A DNA stretch of 64,000 bases. Origin: Rhinopithecus roxellana. Taxonomy: Eukaryota > Chordata > Mammalia > Primates > Cercopithecidae. A model generated the notes under the pieces. That model was not told the origin of the DNA and made no database searches. It saw only the letters and a list, made by a program, of their open reading frames with translations. The position numbers and the translations under genes are program-made. The stretch spans positions 100,105,858-100,169,857 of the forward strand of contig NC_044553.1 of assembly GCF_007565055.1 (NCBI RefSeq), read 5' to 3'. Numbering within the stretch: position 1 is the stretch's first letter; each line of letters starts with the position of its first letter. Of the stretch, positions 22,720-33,624 are shown piece by piece.

Positions 22720-23736
22720 TTATATTTTGGCATATTTTTGCAATGGCTGGTAGCGCTTGTTCCTTTCCATGTTTAGGGCTTCCTTCAGGGTCTCTTGTAC
22801 GGCAGGCCTGGAGGTGACAAAATCTCTAAGCATTTGCTTATCTGTAAAGGATTTTATTTCTCCTTCACTGATGAAACTTAGTTTGGCTGGATATGAAATT
22901 CTGGGTTGAAAATTCTTTTCTTTTAGAACGTTGAATATTGGCCCCCACTCTCTTCTGGCTTGTAGAGTTTCTGCCGAGAGGTCTGCTGTTAGTCTGATGG
23001 GCTTCCCTTTGTGGGTAACCCGACCTTTCTCTCTGGCTGCCCTTAAGATTTTTTCCTTCATTTCAACTTTGGTGAATCTGGCAATTATGTGTCTTGGAGT
23101 TGCTCTTCTCGAGGAGTATCTTTGTGGCGTTCTCTGTATTTCCTGAATTTGAATGTTGGCCTGCCCTACTAGGTTGGGGAAGTTCTCCTGGATGATATCC
23201 TGAAGAGTGTTTTCCAACTTGGTTCCATTTTCCCCCTCACTTTCAGGCACCCCAATCAGATGTAGATTTGGTCTTTTTACATAATCCCATACTTCTTGCA
23301 GGCATTGTTCATTTCTTTTTCTTCTTTTTTCTTTTGGTTTCTCTTCTTGCTTCATTTCATTCATTTGATCCTCAATTGCTGATACTCTTTCTTCCAGTTG
23401 ATCAAGTCGGTTACTGAAGCGTGTGGATTTGTCACGTATTTCTCGTGTCATGGTTTTCATCTTTGTCATTTCATTTATGACCTTCTCTGCCTTAATTATT
23501 CCAGCTATCAATTCTTCCACTCTTTTTTCAAGATTTTTAGTTTCTTTGCGCTGGGTACGTAATTCCTCCTTTAGCTCTGAGAAGTTTGATGGACTGAAGC
23601 CTTCTTCTCTCATCTCGTCAAAGTCATTCTCTGACCAGCTTTGATCCGTTGCTGGCAATGAGCTGCACTCCTTTGCAGGGGGAGATGCGCTCTTATTTTT
23701 TGAATTTCCAGCTTTTCTGCCCTGCTTCTTCCCCAT
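22720..23736 (-). CDS. L1 ORF1p, RNA-binding chaperone, intact
   Basis: 338 codons, exactly the usual primate L1 ORF1p length, ATG to stop without disruption. Order: a basic, Ser/Pro-bearing N-terminus (residues 1-50); a heptad-rich coiled coil (about 52-150) that forms the trimer; an RRM-like domain (about 157-252, with EVWDYVKRPNLHLIGVPES); and a C-terminal domain (about 253-323, with REKGRVTHKGKPIRLTADLS). Family role: trimeric nucleic-acid chaperone that coats L1 RNA in the cytoplasmic RNP. The start was chosen for its full-length match and MGKKQ opening. It lies just upstream of ORF2, as in a bicistronic L1 mRNA. It may be expressed only if the 5' UTR is unmethylated. Confidence 0.92.
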   Translation of the reverse strand: MGKKQGRKAGNSKNKSASPPAKECSSLPATDQSWSENDFDEMREEGFSPSNFSELKEELRTQRKETKNLEKRVEELIAGIIKAEKVINEMTKMKTMTREIRDKSTRFSNRLDQLEERVSAIEDQMNEMKQEEKPKEKRRKRNEQCLQEVWDYVKRPNLHLIGVPESEGENGTKLENTLQDIIQENFPNLVGQANIQIQEIQRTPQRYSSRRATPRHIIARFTKVEMKEKILRAAREKGRVTHKGKPIRLTADLSAETLQARREWGPIFNVLKEKNFQPRISYPAKLSFISEGEIKSFTDKQMLRDFVTSRPAVQETLKEALNMERNKRYQPLQKYAKI

Positions 23737-24770
23737 CTTTGTGGTTTTATCTGCCTCTGGTCTTTGATGATGGTGACGTACTGATGGGGTTTTGGTATAG
23801 GTGTTCTTCCTGTCTGATAGTTTTCCTTCTAATAGTCAGGACCCTCAGCTGTAGGTCTGTTGGAGATTGCTTGAGGTCCACTCCAGACCCTGTTTGCCTG
23901 GGTATCAGCAGCAGAGCTTGCAGAAGATAGAATATTGCTGAACAGCGAGTGTACCTGTCTGATTCTTACTTTGGGAGCTTCCTCTCAGGGGTGTACTCCA
24001 CCCTGTGAGGTGTGGGGTGTCAGACTGCCCCTAGTGGGGGATGTCTCCCAGTTAGGCTACTCAGGGGTCAGGGACCCACTTGAGCTGGCAGTCTGTCCGT
24101 TCTCAGATCTCAACCTCCGTGTTGGGAGATCCACTGCTCTCTTCAAAGCTGTCAGACAGAGTCGTTCGGGTCTGCACAGGCCTCTGCTGCTTTCCCTGTT
24201 GTTTTTTTTAGCTGTGCCCTGTCCCCAGAGGTGGAGTCTACAGAGACAGGCAGGTTTCCTTGAGCTGCTATGAGCTCCACCCAGTTCGAGCTTCCCAGCG
24301 GCTTTGTTTACCTACTTAAGCCTCAGCAATGGCTGGTGCCCCTCCCCCAGCCTCGCTGCTGCCTTGCAGTTAGATTGCAGACTGCTGTGCTAGCAATGAG
24401 GGAGGCTCCGTGGCCGTGGGACCCTCCCAGCCAGGTGTGGGTATAATCTCCTGGTGTGCCCGTTTGCTTAAAGCGCAGTATTGGGGTGGGAATTACCCGA
24501 TTTTCCAGGTGTTTTGTGTCTCATTTCCCCTGGCTAGGAAAAGGGATTCCCTTCCCCCTTGCGCTTCCCAGGTGAGGCAATGCCTCTCCCTGCTTCAGCT
24601 CTCGCTGGTCAGGCTGCAGCAGCTGACCAGCACCGATTGTCCGGCACTCCCCAGTGAGATGACCCCAGTACCTCAGTTGAAAACGCAGAAATCACCGGTC
24701 TTCTGTGTCGCTCACACCGGGAGTTGGAGACTGGAGCTGTTCCTATTTGGCCATCTTGCTCTGCCCCCTC
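23737..24770 (-). promoter_or_regulatory. L1 5' UTR with internal promoter
   Basis: A 1.03-kb G+C- and CpG-rich leader upstream of ORF1. The first bases of the element carry a YY1-type site (CCATCTTG as shown, 24751-24758; CAAGATGG in sense), as in primate L1PA elements, where YY1 sets the start at +1. L1 leaders of this kind also have an antisense promoter; here it would fire toward the + strand into 24.8 kb and beyond. The promoter is inferred from the family. The ORFs on the opposite strand (23649-24805) are shadows. Confidence 0.85.
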
Positions 24771-24778
24771 GTCATTTT

Positions 24779-25440
24779 ATATGTACTGCAGTGTTCTCAT
24801 TTTGATTATTTCCAAATTGATTGTAACAGTAGTTTTGACTTTTTTCTTTTACTTAGAAGGTTTTTAGAAGGTGGTGCTTTGTGGCATACATAATTTGATA
24901 TATATTCATTAAATTTTATTATGTATTTTTAAAAACATTGTCTCATGTTTAGTTTTTTCTTACTGGATTTGTCAAGGCGGAGACTGTCAGAATCTCCTAT
25001 TATGACTGAGTTACTGAAAATGTATCCTTGAATTTTTAAGAAATATGTATGTGTTTCAATACAATTATAGTCAGCATATAAGGACTGGACTGTTACTGTG
25101 ATATTAAGGAAGCTTAATATAAAATGATAGTATTTGCCCTATGTAAAGCTTTTGGCCTTAAATTCATTTTAATTTGAAATTAGTGTTTTCTTTTCTGTTT
25201 CTCTTTTGTTTGCCTTCATCCTTCATATATTTTCCTTTTCTTTTACTTTTATCCCATTTATGGCATTTTGTGTTATATCAGTCTCTTAAAAACAGCAGTT
25301 TGAACTCAATCTGCAGCCTTTTGACTTTAATGCATTTGGTCTTACTTGTCATCTTGTTTCAAGTTTTGTTTTGATAGTTCTTTGCATTTCTATTGTTTTG
25401 AAGTATGGATCTCATTTGTCCTTCTTTGGAGATAAACACA
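24779..25440 (-). repeat. Old L1M ORF2, upstream half of the split host
   Basis: Antisense L1M endonuclease-region text ('gtcagaatctcctattatga', 'atttttaagaaatatgtatg', 'ttgaactcaatctgcagcc'). It is collinear with 18050-18589 across the young L1. Weakly conserved. Confidence 0.55.
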
Positions 25441-25708
25441 CATTTAAATTTTGCTATAGTACTTAGTTTCCAAAAGCACTTTTTAACTTACATTTCTCCA
25501 GTTGTTAAAGAGTAAAGTCATGTTTTGCACTATCTTCCACCTTCTCGCTGCTCATTGTTCCTCATTTACCCATTTTTGTTAATGTAGTCTAGATTATTGT
25601 AAACTTTTTTTAATTGTAAAAACCTAGATTTAAAAAAATCCAGATTATTATAAAAATATAAAAAATTGTATCCATTAAGAATGCTTTGACATTGCTCTAG
25701 TTTAGTTT
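25441..25708. other. Short unassigned stretch
   Basis: 270 AT-rich bases, perhaps more of the degraded L1M; not classifiable by eye. Confidence 0.35.
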
Positions 25709-26013
25709 TTCTTTTTTTTCTTTGAAACTGAGTTTCCCTCTTGTCACCCAGGCTGGAGTGCAATGGTGCAATCTCAGCTCACTGCAACCTCCGCCTCTCC
25801 GGTTCAAGTGATTCTCCTGCCTCAGCCTCACGAGTAGCTGAGACTACAGGTGCACACAACCACTCCCAACTAATTTTTGTATTATTTTTTTTTGGTGGAG
25901 ATGGGGTTTCACCATGTTGTCCAGGCTGGTCATGAACTCCTGGCCTCAAATGATCCACTTGCTTCAGCTTCCCAAAGTGCTGGGATTACAAGCGTGAGCC
26001 ACCAGGCTCATCC
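25709..26013 (-). mobile_element. Alu, full length
   Basis: Antisense dimeric Alu from the T-rich tail (25709) to 'gagccaccaggctcatcc', moderately diverged (AluS-like), with tttagtttt-like sequence on both sides. Confidence 0.88.
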
Positions 26014-26253
26014 TAGTTTTCTTCTTTAAAAAAACCTGTTCCTACAATGTAATGTATCTTTGTTCCAGTCATTTTGGAGGTCTGGGAGTAATGTCATTCC
26101 TTCTTCATTTTCACCTCCTTTTAGGGCTTTTTTCAATCAATTGAAATTTGTCTTCACACATCTTCTTAAAAAGGATTTACACATGAGTGGGTATATTTTT
26201 TAAGATATCTCAGTTTGTCTTATTGCTTTCACAAGGGTGAGACAACTTGGCTG

Positions 26254-26600
26254 CTACTATGGTCTGAATGTTTATGTCCCCCTAAACTTCATATATTGAA
26301 ATCGTCACCCACAAAGTGATTGTATTAGGAGGTGGGGCCTTTGGGTGGTAAATAGGTCATGGGGGTGGAGCCCTCGTGAATGAGATTAGTGGCCCAAGAG
26401 AGACCCTTTTGCCCCTTTTGCTATGTGTGATTAGAGTGAGAAGAAGGTTGCCTATGATGAAACAGGGCCCCACCAGACACTGAATCTGCTGGTGTTTTGA
26501 TCTTAGACTTTCCAGTCTCCAGAACTGTGAGCAATAAATGCTGTTTATAATCTATCCAGTCTATGGTATTGTATAATAGCAACCAGAATGGACTAAGACA
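26254..26600 (+). repeat. MLT1A solo LTR
   Basis: Sense MLT1A from 'tactatggtctgaatgttta' through 'ttaggaggtggggcctttgg' and 'cctccagtctccagaactgt'-like text to 'gaatggactaagaca'. The LTR's own AATAAA lies near 26533. This is the same family as the split LTR at 3582, but in the opposite orientation. Confidence 0.9.
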
Positions 26601-26729
26601 ACTGCATATACAATTCTTAGATCAAAATGTGAGTCTCCCCTAAAGTCTTTTAAAATATTTTACTGCCATTCTTTGGCATGGAATATTGCAGCACACTATA
26701 TTTTAATCTGGAACAGGAAATAGTAAGGG

Positions 26730-26985
26730 ACAGTGTGATACAGTGTCTCAGAGAGCTGACTTTAGGATCTCACAGACAGGGAGGGGTTCAAGGCCTCTGT
26801 CTACCACTGACCTACTTCTCTCACTTACCAGTCATAAGGCCTTGGGAAATTTTGACCTTAGTTTTCCCACTAGTATAAAGAACCTAAAAATGGTATTCCT
26901 CATAGGGTTATTGTAAGGGTTAAGTGAATTAATTCTATAAAGTTATAAATTCTATAAAGTTATAAAGCTTAGTACCTATTATACC
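26730..26985 (+). repeat. MIR SINE
   Basis: Degraded sense MIR ('ccttgggaaattttgacctt', 'cctcatagggttattgtaag', 'aaagcttagtacctatta'). A tandem duplication has lengthened it at 26932-26965. Confidence 0.7.
26932..26965 (+). repeat. 17-bp tandem duplication
   Basis: attctataaagttataa occurs twice, exactly and head to tail, inside a MIR element. Confidence 0.95.
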
Positions 26986-27189
26986 TTTCTGTTTCATTTT
27001 GGACTTTTTTTTTCTGGGAACATCAGTTGCCTAAATTTCCATCTCTTAATTCTCGTTCCTTCGTGGCCATCATCTTATTTCTCACTGTTTTTCTCTTTAG
27101 TTTTTTCCTTTATATTCTATATGAGTATACAAGTTTATCCTCATTTTTTCCTTTATTAAACCTGTTTTTTTCCTCAACCTAGATTTTAA

Positions 27190-28560
27190 TTCTGCTAATA
27201 TGTTTATAAAACTTTAAAAATAATAAAAACACATGTCCATGAAGAAAAGGGTATAAATCCTAAATATACACCTTGAGAAATCATGAGAATAAAGTGTTTA
27301 TCACCTCAGGTTAAGAAACAGAACACTGCAGGCTGGGAGTGGTGGCTCACACACATGATCCCAGTGCTTTGGGAAGCTGAGTCAGGAGGATTGCTCAGGA
27401 CTTCGTTCAAGACAGCTTGGGAAATATAGCGAGAACTCCATCTCTACAAAAGATAAAAAAAATTAACCAGGCATGGTAGTCCCAGCTACTTGGGAGGCAG
27501 AGGCAGGAGGATTTCTTGAACCCAGGAGTTTAAGGCTGCAGTGAGCTATGATTGTGTCACTGCACTCCAGCTTGGATAGTAGGACAAGACTCCAAAAAAA
27601 GAAACCAGAACATTACAGCATCCCATAGGCTCCCCACATGCCTCACACCAAGGATGCTCTTCTTAACTGCAATACTTTGCTCTTCTCAACTGCAATATTT
27701 TGCTCTTCTTAAGAGCAACACTCTTCTGACTTTGATGGTAATCACCATGTGATCTTTTCATTTTTTTTTTTTTTCCTGTGGCTTGTTTATTTCATTTAGC
27801 ATTTCATCAAGGTTCATCCATGCTGTAGCATGTATGAGAATTTCCTTCCTCTGTAAGGCTGAATAATATTTCATTGCATATCACATTTTGTTTATCTATT
27901 CATCTGTCGACAGATAGATGGGTTGCTTCTACCTTTGGCTATGGTGAATAATGTTGCCATGAACATGAGTGTACAAATATCTCTTTGAGATTCTGCTTGC
28001 AATTCTTTTGGGCATATACTGAGAAGTGGAATTGCTGAATCATATGGCAATTCTATTTTTAATATTTTGAAGGACTGTCATACTGCTTTCTATAGCTATT
28101 GCACTGATTTACATTCCTATCAGTATTGCACACAGATTCTGTTCCAGTTTCTCCGTATCATTGCCAATGCTTGTTACTTTCTGTGCTTTTGATAGCAGCC
28201 ATCCTATTGGGTGTGAGGTAGTATCTCCTTTTGGTTTTGATTTGCATTTCTTAATAATTAGTGATGTTGAGCATCTTTTCATATGCTTGTTGTCCATTTA
28301 TATATATTCTTTGAAGAAACGTCTATTCAAGTCATTTGCTTATTTTAAAAATCAATTTTTTGTCATTGTTAAATTGTAGAAGTTCTTTATATTTTCCAGA
28401 TACTAGACCCTTATCAGATATATGATTTGCAAATTTTTTTTTCCTAATCTGTGGGTTGTCTTTTTACTTTCTTAATATTGTCCTTTGAAGCACAAATGTT
28501 TTTAATTGTGTTGAAGTCCAATTTGTCCATTTGTGTGTGTGTGTCTGTGAATGAAGAGCT
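27190..28560 (-). repeat. L1M 3' part (ORF2 end and 3' UTR), split by an Alu
   Basis: Antisense L1M. The 3' UTR is at 27190-27330 and 27601-27770 ('ttaagaaacagaacactgca', 'catcccataggctccccac'). The ORF2 3' end is at 27770-28540 ('gatagatgggttgcttctac', 'ggaattgctgaatcatatgg', 'cttttggttttgatttgcat'). Only fragments of the reading frame survive (62 codons at 28109-28297). Within the 3' UTR lies a short tandem repeat of 'ctcttcttaactgcaata'-like units (27656-27715). Confidence 0.82.
27331..27600 (+). mobile_element. AluJ-like
   Basis: Old sense Alu ('ggctgggagtggtggctcac' to 'gacaagactccaaaaaaa') within the L1M 3' UTR. Flanking duplications are gaaacagaacactgca (27315-27330) and gaaaccagaacattaca (27601-27617). 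Confidence 0.9.
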
Positions 28561-29714
28561 TCTCAGAACCTTTCCTATGTTCACGTAGATCAAAATTCCA
28601 AAAGACGGATGGATCTTACTGTAGTTCCACAACTTAACTGACCACAGAAACCTAGTTCTATGCCTCCCCCATCATCGTATTCTCCTCACAGAATAATTTG
28701 CAAGTCACAGAACACACTCTGAAATGTTCTGCTTTAAGAGTTTTTAGTACTCCATGAAAAACCCTTCAGCAGAAGATGAGGCATCACACATTCAGAACCC
28801 TAAAGCCAGAATAGATCCAGCCCAGTGACTGACTTCAGGGATGAGGGCCCAATGACCTGCTCAAAGCTTGGGAGATTGAGGAGAAGATCAGACCCCTGGG
28901 ACAACTACCCAAATGGGGAACTCAAGACAGGAAGCATTTGTCTTATCAGTTGTGCATGGGGCTGGGGCTGGGTGGGAGGACCTTGGTCAGTTGCTTTCAG
29001 AGTGAGGATTTTAGGCCATCCTTCACTCTTGTGAGCCTTTGGCTTGGAAAGGCAGGGGCCCTTCTCCTCTCCCGTGGGATGCCAGGACTTGGGCTGCCGG
29101 CAAGCTGGCCAAGAGCTTCATTGATTCCCTGCTTCGCTGTCTGCTCCAGACTCTCCCCAGACTTCTTTCTCTGGAAGACTCAGGGGCAGATGAGTGAACT
29201 GAGTGAAAGAGCCAGAATCCAGGCCTTGGTGGAGCCTGGACTTGGTGGAGACTGGCCCAGCCTGTCAGCGGGGCTGAAGGGCTAAGCTCTGGACGGTTTC
29301 TTATGGACTCGGAGGAGATTCTGGAAACAGGCTCAGCAGGGCTTTCATAAGGCTGCTGTGGGCTCCGCTGGACACAAGCACATCCCAAGCTGGAACCAGT
29401 TGCTAAGATAGCAGCTGTATTGCATATCCAGGATTTGGTTTACCCAGATGACAACAAGGTCCAATGCCTGACAATTATACAACTTTTTCCTTGAGAGTCT
29501 GCACACACATCTCAGGCAATCTCTTAGTCACATGGGAGACCAGAGAGGCAATACAATTCTTTCTCATTCACTCCTTCCTAACACATTATGACCCTGGAGA
29601 AGCTAAGTGGTTAGAATCCAGATTATTTGTTTTTATAGCTGCATATAGAGTAGGTTACATTTCCCCCTCTATATGCAGCTCTATCTTGTAAGGAACCATT
29701 AGATGGACAGTCCC
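28561..29714. other. Unassigned stretch with a G+C-rich core
   Basis: 28820-29420 is clearly richer in G+C than its surroundings and has overlapping ORFs on both strands (for example 115 codons at 28938-29285 and 121 codons antisense at 29023-29388). No domain, splice pattern or repeat family was recognised, and opposing ORFs of this size are expected by chance in such DNA. It could be an old LTR or a regulatory element. Confidence 0.35.
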
Positions 29715-29930
29715 TAAAAACATGGCATCATGAAAAGAGCAATGGTTTTACAGTCTGATAAATGTGGGTTTGAATCTAGAGTCCTCCAGGTTCTGGATGA
29801 TTGATCTTGGACTACTTCTTTCACGTCTCTGAACTTGATATAATTCTTACACTTAAAATGGAAATAGCAATACATGTGAAAGATCTGACACATATCATAA
29901 TGCTAGTTTCATAAATGCTAGTTTCCTTCT
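29715..29930 (+). repeat. MIR SINE
   Basis: Sense MIR: 'cagtctgataaatgtgggtt', 'tttcacgtctctgaacttga', 'cttaaaatggaaatagcaat'. A second, antisense MIR-like piece may follow at 29985-30100 ('ttttcagaggagaaagttgg'). Confidence 0.7.
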
Positions 29931-30329
29931 CAAATTGCATTGTGCAGACAAATCATCACAGGTGATGGAATTTCTCAATTGGAAAGGATCTTGGAGATGA
30001 TCCGGTTAAGATTCTCTAGTTTTTCAGAGGAGAAAGTTGGAGCACAGAGAGAGTAAGTGACTTGCTGAAGGACACGCTACAAAGTGAGATCGCTAAATTC
30101 TATGCAATCCAAGTCCCCTTGGGTAGCTGAAGGCCCTGACTGGCTCCTTTCCTCTGGGCACCAACACTGCTCTTCTTAGGCTATTTACATGCTTTACCTT
30201 GAGGCCTGAGTTTTGACCACTGAAAGCACTATTGGCCATGAGAATAGAAGACCTGAGGTTTACACAGTTACTCAAGGGAGCTGGCAACTTCAACAGCTCC
30301 TTATTCATTTCAATGGCTTCCAGCTGATT

Positions 30330-30547
30330 TTCCTGTGTTCGGCTCCGGGGTACAAGGAAACCTCTCTGCCGGGTGGACATCACCCGGCACACCGCCCCCG
30401 CTGCCCGCCACTGGCGTCCTCTCCAGTTCCTGTCTCCCCTCTCTGCCCGCTGCAGACTTGGCTGCTTCTTTATCCTATGACCAGTGTTCACCGGCTCTGA
30501 GGATTAGCAGGGACCAGATCCCAAGCTCCGGGAGCGCTCAGGTGAGT
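30330..30547 (+). promoter_or_regulatory. Candidate CpG-containing promoter / non-coding first exon with splice donor
   Basis: About 210 bases with roughly 60% G+C and at least a dozen CpGs stand in an otherwise CpG-poor, AT-rich region and match no repeat I know. The block ends with a perfect donor: CAG at 30539-30541 followed by GTGAGT at 30542-30547. Together these suggest a transcription start and first exon on the + strand, perhaps of a long non-coding RNA such as those annotated downstream of SEC23A in human. No TATA box or protein reading frame supports it. It could also be a decayed LTR. Confidence 0.35.
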
Positions 30548-30649
30548 TCCCCGTGATCAACCAACCTCTGTGTTCTCCTCCCTCCCCCTGACCTTTTCGT
30601 TTTTAGCAGCTTGACAACCCAAGGGTGCATCCCTAAATACTGTTGTTTA

Positions 30650-31020
30650 GTTTTTAAACGTTAGATACATAAAATCAACGAGTTTGAATTTTTGGTCTGA
30701 CTTCTTTCACAAGTCATTATGTTTGTGACACTTGTATGTGTTGAGACTAGCTATACGTTGCTCATTTTTTGTACAGCATGTCATTATTTGTGTATACTAC
30801 CATATTACCCTCTCAACAGTTGAGCAATTGGGTTTTCTATGGTTTTTGGCTACTACAAACAATGCTGCTATAAGCATTGTTGAAATTTATGTCTCGATGC
30901 CTCTGAAAAGTTTCTTAGGGAAAATATACCTGCTAGAGGGTTGGCTGGATAATAGAGCATATATATAATCAGCTTTACTAGATACTGCCCAACCATTTAC
31001 CAGAACTGTGCTGCATGCTA
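30650..31020 (-). repeat. Old L1 3'-end fragment
   Basis: Antisense L1M/HAL1-like text: 'gttttctatggtttttggct', 'acaaacaatgctgctataag', 'ctagagggttggctggataa', 'tactgcccaaccatttacca'. Confidence 0.6.
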
Positions 31021-32502
31021 TAATATTTTTAATTTCCTTAAAATCTTTCATCATTTTACCATCTCATTTCCTTGTTCTCCTTCTCTTTATTAAAAACTCT
31101 GCCTTTTTGTACCATGCCTAAGAAATTAATCAGAGTTTGGAAATTTTCTTCTGCATTATAAAAAGCATTTATTTTCAAAGTTTAGCTCTTTTTCTTGCTC
31201 TCTTAAATATTGTTCTCTTTCCTTAACTTGTAATTTTTCCCCATAGACTTGTGTTGATATTTTTTTTCCTGAATAATGTGAGATGAAGCCAGACTCCATG
31301 TTTGTCATCAGACAATGTATATAAGACATTTTCTTATTCCCTCCTTACCCATGTTTTTCACAAACATATGTTGATGCAGTATCTTTTTTTAAGAGATGTG
31401 AAGGGAGGTTAATGCACTGAGCTTTCAATCAAATTTCCCAGTTCTTAGGGGGCATTTGTTTAATGTGACACCTATCTCAAATGCTTGATTCTATGATATG
31501 TGAACCATCATAATGAACAAAAAACCACAATCCCCAGCAATCATTGTTCCCATGGCAGAAGCCAGAAGCCACCAGCTGCCACTAGTCCCTTCTAGTGTCT
31601 CCTACCTCTGTACACACAGTAATCACTTCACTGTGTTCTCGAATTTGTAATCTCTGCCTGGATGCAGAGATTTGGAGGAGTGGGTTGGGAAGGAGAGTAT
31701 TGTGTTTGCAACATAGAGAAGGAGAACTCAAGGGAGAACAGAGGACAGCTGCCTTATTCTCTGGTTGCTGTGTTTCTTTTGGACTCAGGGGATTGGAGGT
31801 GGGGGAATAGAAATATATTTTTTGTTTGTGCATTTCTTTTCCAAATGGCTTCTTTTTCATGTAGCAAACCAGAGTATGTGATCTGCCAAACAATCGGTAA
31901 TTTTTTTCTCAGTGCAATTCCAAATGCCTTGGGCTTTGTGTTGATTCTACTAGGATTCTGGAATGGAGATTATTGATCATGTAGCTACATGAGTGGTGGG
32001 TTTTGTCTTATATTTCTCAAGGATACTTCCAGTACAAACATAGGAGCAACTTTATGGGAGGATGTTAGCCAGATTACACTTTGATTTGGAAGTCATAATG
32101 TATTTCATTTAATAAGCAAAGTAAAGAAACATGAAGGCAGGGTATATATTCTTAAATCTATTGAACTATATTAGCTGGAAATGTTATAGTAAAGGTGTAA
32201 TAGTATCTGTTCAAAGAACCAAACCTAAATCTACCTTGTCATATATGGGGTAATGATGTCAATATTAGGATTACTGCTGAGATTTTAAAAACTCATTTTT
32301 TGTGATATTAAACTGTTTTTATACAAGTCAACATTAAAGAAGAAGGTGATGACATCTAGTGAATTGAAAATGCCAAGATAGATGATCCACATATTTAAAA
32401 ATGCATGACCTTTTCACACACCATCAGTGTGATATGTAGTCTGAGGAGTAAAGACTAATAGTTTTTCTTTAATTAGTTATATTCTTAAATGGACTAGAAT
32501 AG
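31021..32502. other. Gene-free stretch, apparently unique
   Basis: 1.5 kb without a recognised repeat. Overlapping ORFs of 70-104 codons at 31580-31980 lie on both strands and show no domain. Confidence 0.4.
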
Positions 32503-32600
32503 TGGTTTTCAAACCTGGCTGTGCATCAGAATCCACTGGAGAGCATTTCCAGATGCATACTTATTTGCTGTCACACTCAGACTTACTGAGCTGGCATACC
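32503..32600 (+). repeat. MER5A-like hAT fragment
   Basis: 'agtggttttcaaacctggct' and 'gtgcatcagaatccactgga' match the 5' end of MER5A; the 3' half is lost or replaced. Confidence 0.65.
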
Positions 32601-32968
32601 ATGGGTATACCAGAGTATGGGAGTGCATTTAAAGAGGTGCCATTGGACTGGGGCACAGCCCTTTTTCTCTTGTTTTTCTAAGCTTCTGGGACACTACTGG
32701 TACAGGTATATCTCTTCCAGAAGGATCATTGAGTCTGGTCTCAGGTCTGATTTTGTTCCAAGGGCTTCTTTCACCCAGACTGTTCTGAAGAGATAAGCAA
32801 CTATCATTCAAGAAAAGTTGCTGGAATTTTGTAACCATTCTGGGAGTTAGGATGGATTTTAGGAAAGGGGCAGCAGGATCAGCTTCGTAATGTCATGCAT
32901 AGGGAGCTAAAACCTGAGTGTATGGGGTCAGAGAAGAAGCTCAAAATTCCATTGAAAAACCAATGGTG
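32601..32968. other. Stretch without recognised features
   Basis: 370 bases between a MER5A fragment and an Alu; nothing recognised. Confidence 0.4.
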
Positions 32969-33260
32969 AGACTGGGGGTGGTGGCTCATGCCTGTAATCC
33001 CAGCACTTTTGGAGGCCAAGGTGGGTGGATCATCCGAGGGCAGGAGTTTGAGACCAGCCTGGCCAACATGGTGAAACCCCATATCTACTAAAAATATAAA
33101 AATTAGCCAGGCATGGTGGCTCATGCCTGTAGCCTCAGCCACTCGGGAGGCAGAAGAACTGCTTGAACCTGGTAGGCAGAGGTTGCAGTGAGCCTAGATA
33201 GCGCTATTGCACTCCAGCCTGGGCAACAGTGGAACTCTGTCTTAAAAAAAAAAAAAAAAA
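32969..33260 (+). mobile_element. Alu (AluS-like), full length
   Basis: Sense dimeric Alu with an 18-base A-tail. Imperfect duplications gaaaaaccaatggtga (about 32953-32968) and gaaaaccagtgatga (about 33261-33275) flank it. Confidence 0.9.
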
Positions 33261-33327
33261 AGAAAACCAGTGATGAACCTTGGGCTGATAGTTATACCCC
33301 AATGGATACAAATGTCTATGGGAGCAG

Positions 33328-33572
33328 TACAGTGGAGTGGAAAAAGTATGGCTATTGTAAACACAAATATGTGTATTTGAATCCAGTTCTTAAACTTTTT
33401 AGCTGTTTGAACTTGACCAAATTAATTTGATCAGAACTTCAGTTTTCTCATCAATAGAAAACACAGGAAAATAATATCTACCCCATTGGGTTGTTGTTGA
33501 GAAAATGAAACGTGAATGTGAAAATGTCTTGGTATAGTGACTAGGGCGTAGAAAGTTCTAAATAAATGTTAT
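33328..33572 (+). repeat. MIR SINE
   Basis: Sense MIR: 'tgtatttgaatccagttctt', 'cagaacttcagttttctcat', 'ttgggttgttgttgagaaaa', 'agttctaaataaatgttatt'. Confidence 0.8.
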
Positions 33573-33624
33573 TTTTTCTTTTTTTCAGGCACTCTCCTTT
33601 TTGCAATCACTCTATGAGTTTTTT

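Larger units (their letters stand above)
18598..24770 (-). mobile_element. Full-length L1 (L1PA type, monkey lineage), nearly intact
   Basis: A 6.17-kb LINE-1 with all parts. On the - strand these are: 5' UTR 24770-23737, ORF1 23736-22720, a 63-bp spacer, ORF2 22656-18830, and a 3' UTR with a G-rich tract (C-rich as shown, 18757-18775) ending in a short A-tail. Flanking duplications gtcatttt lie at 18590-18597 and 24771-24778, so it is a standard target-primed insertion into an older L1M. The very low number of lesions marks it as young. ORF2 carries two frameshifts, so it is probably not autonomous as assembled, although ORF1p could still be made. Confidence 0.95.

Noticed and set aside
20311..24805. 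+ strand ORFs (for example 148 codons at 20311, 112 codons at 21542, 131 codons at 24410)
   Set aside because: Shadows of the - strand L1 ORF2, ORF1 and leader.
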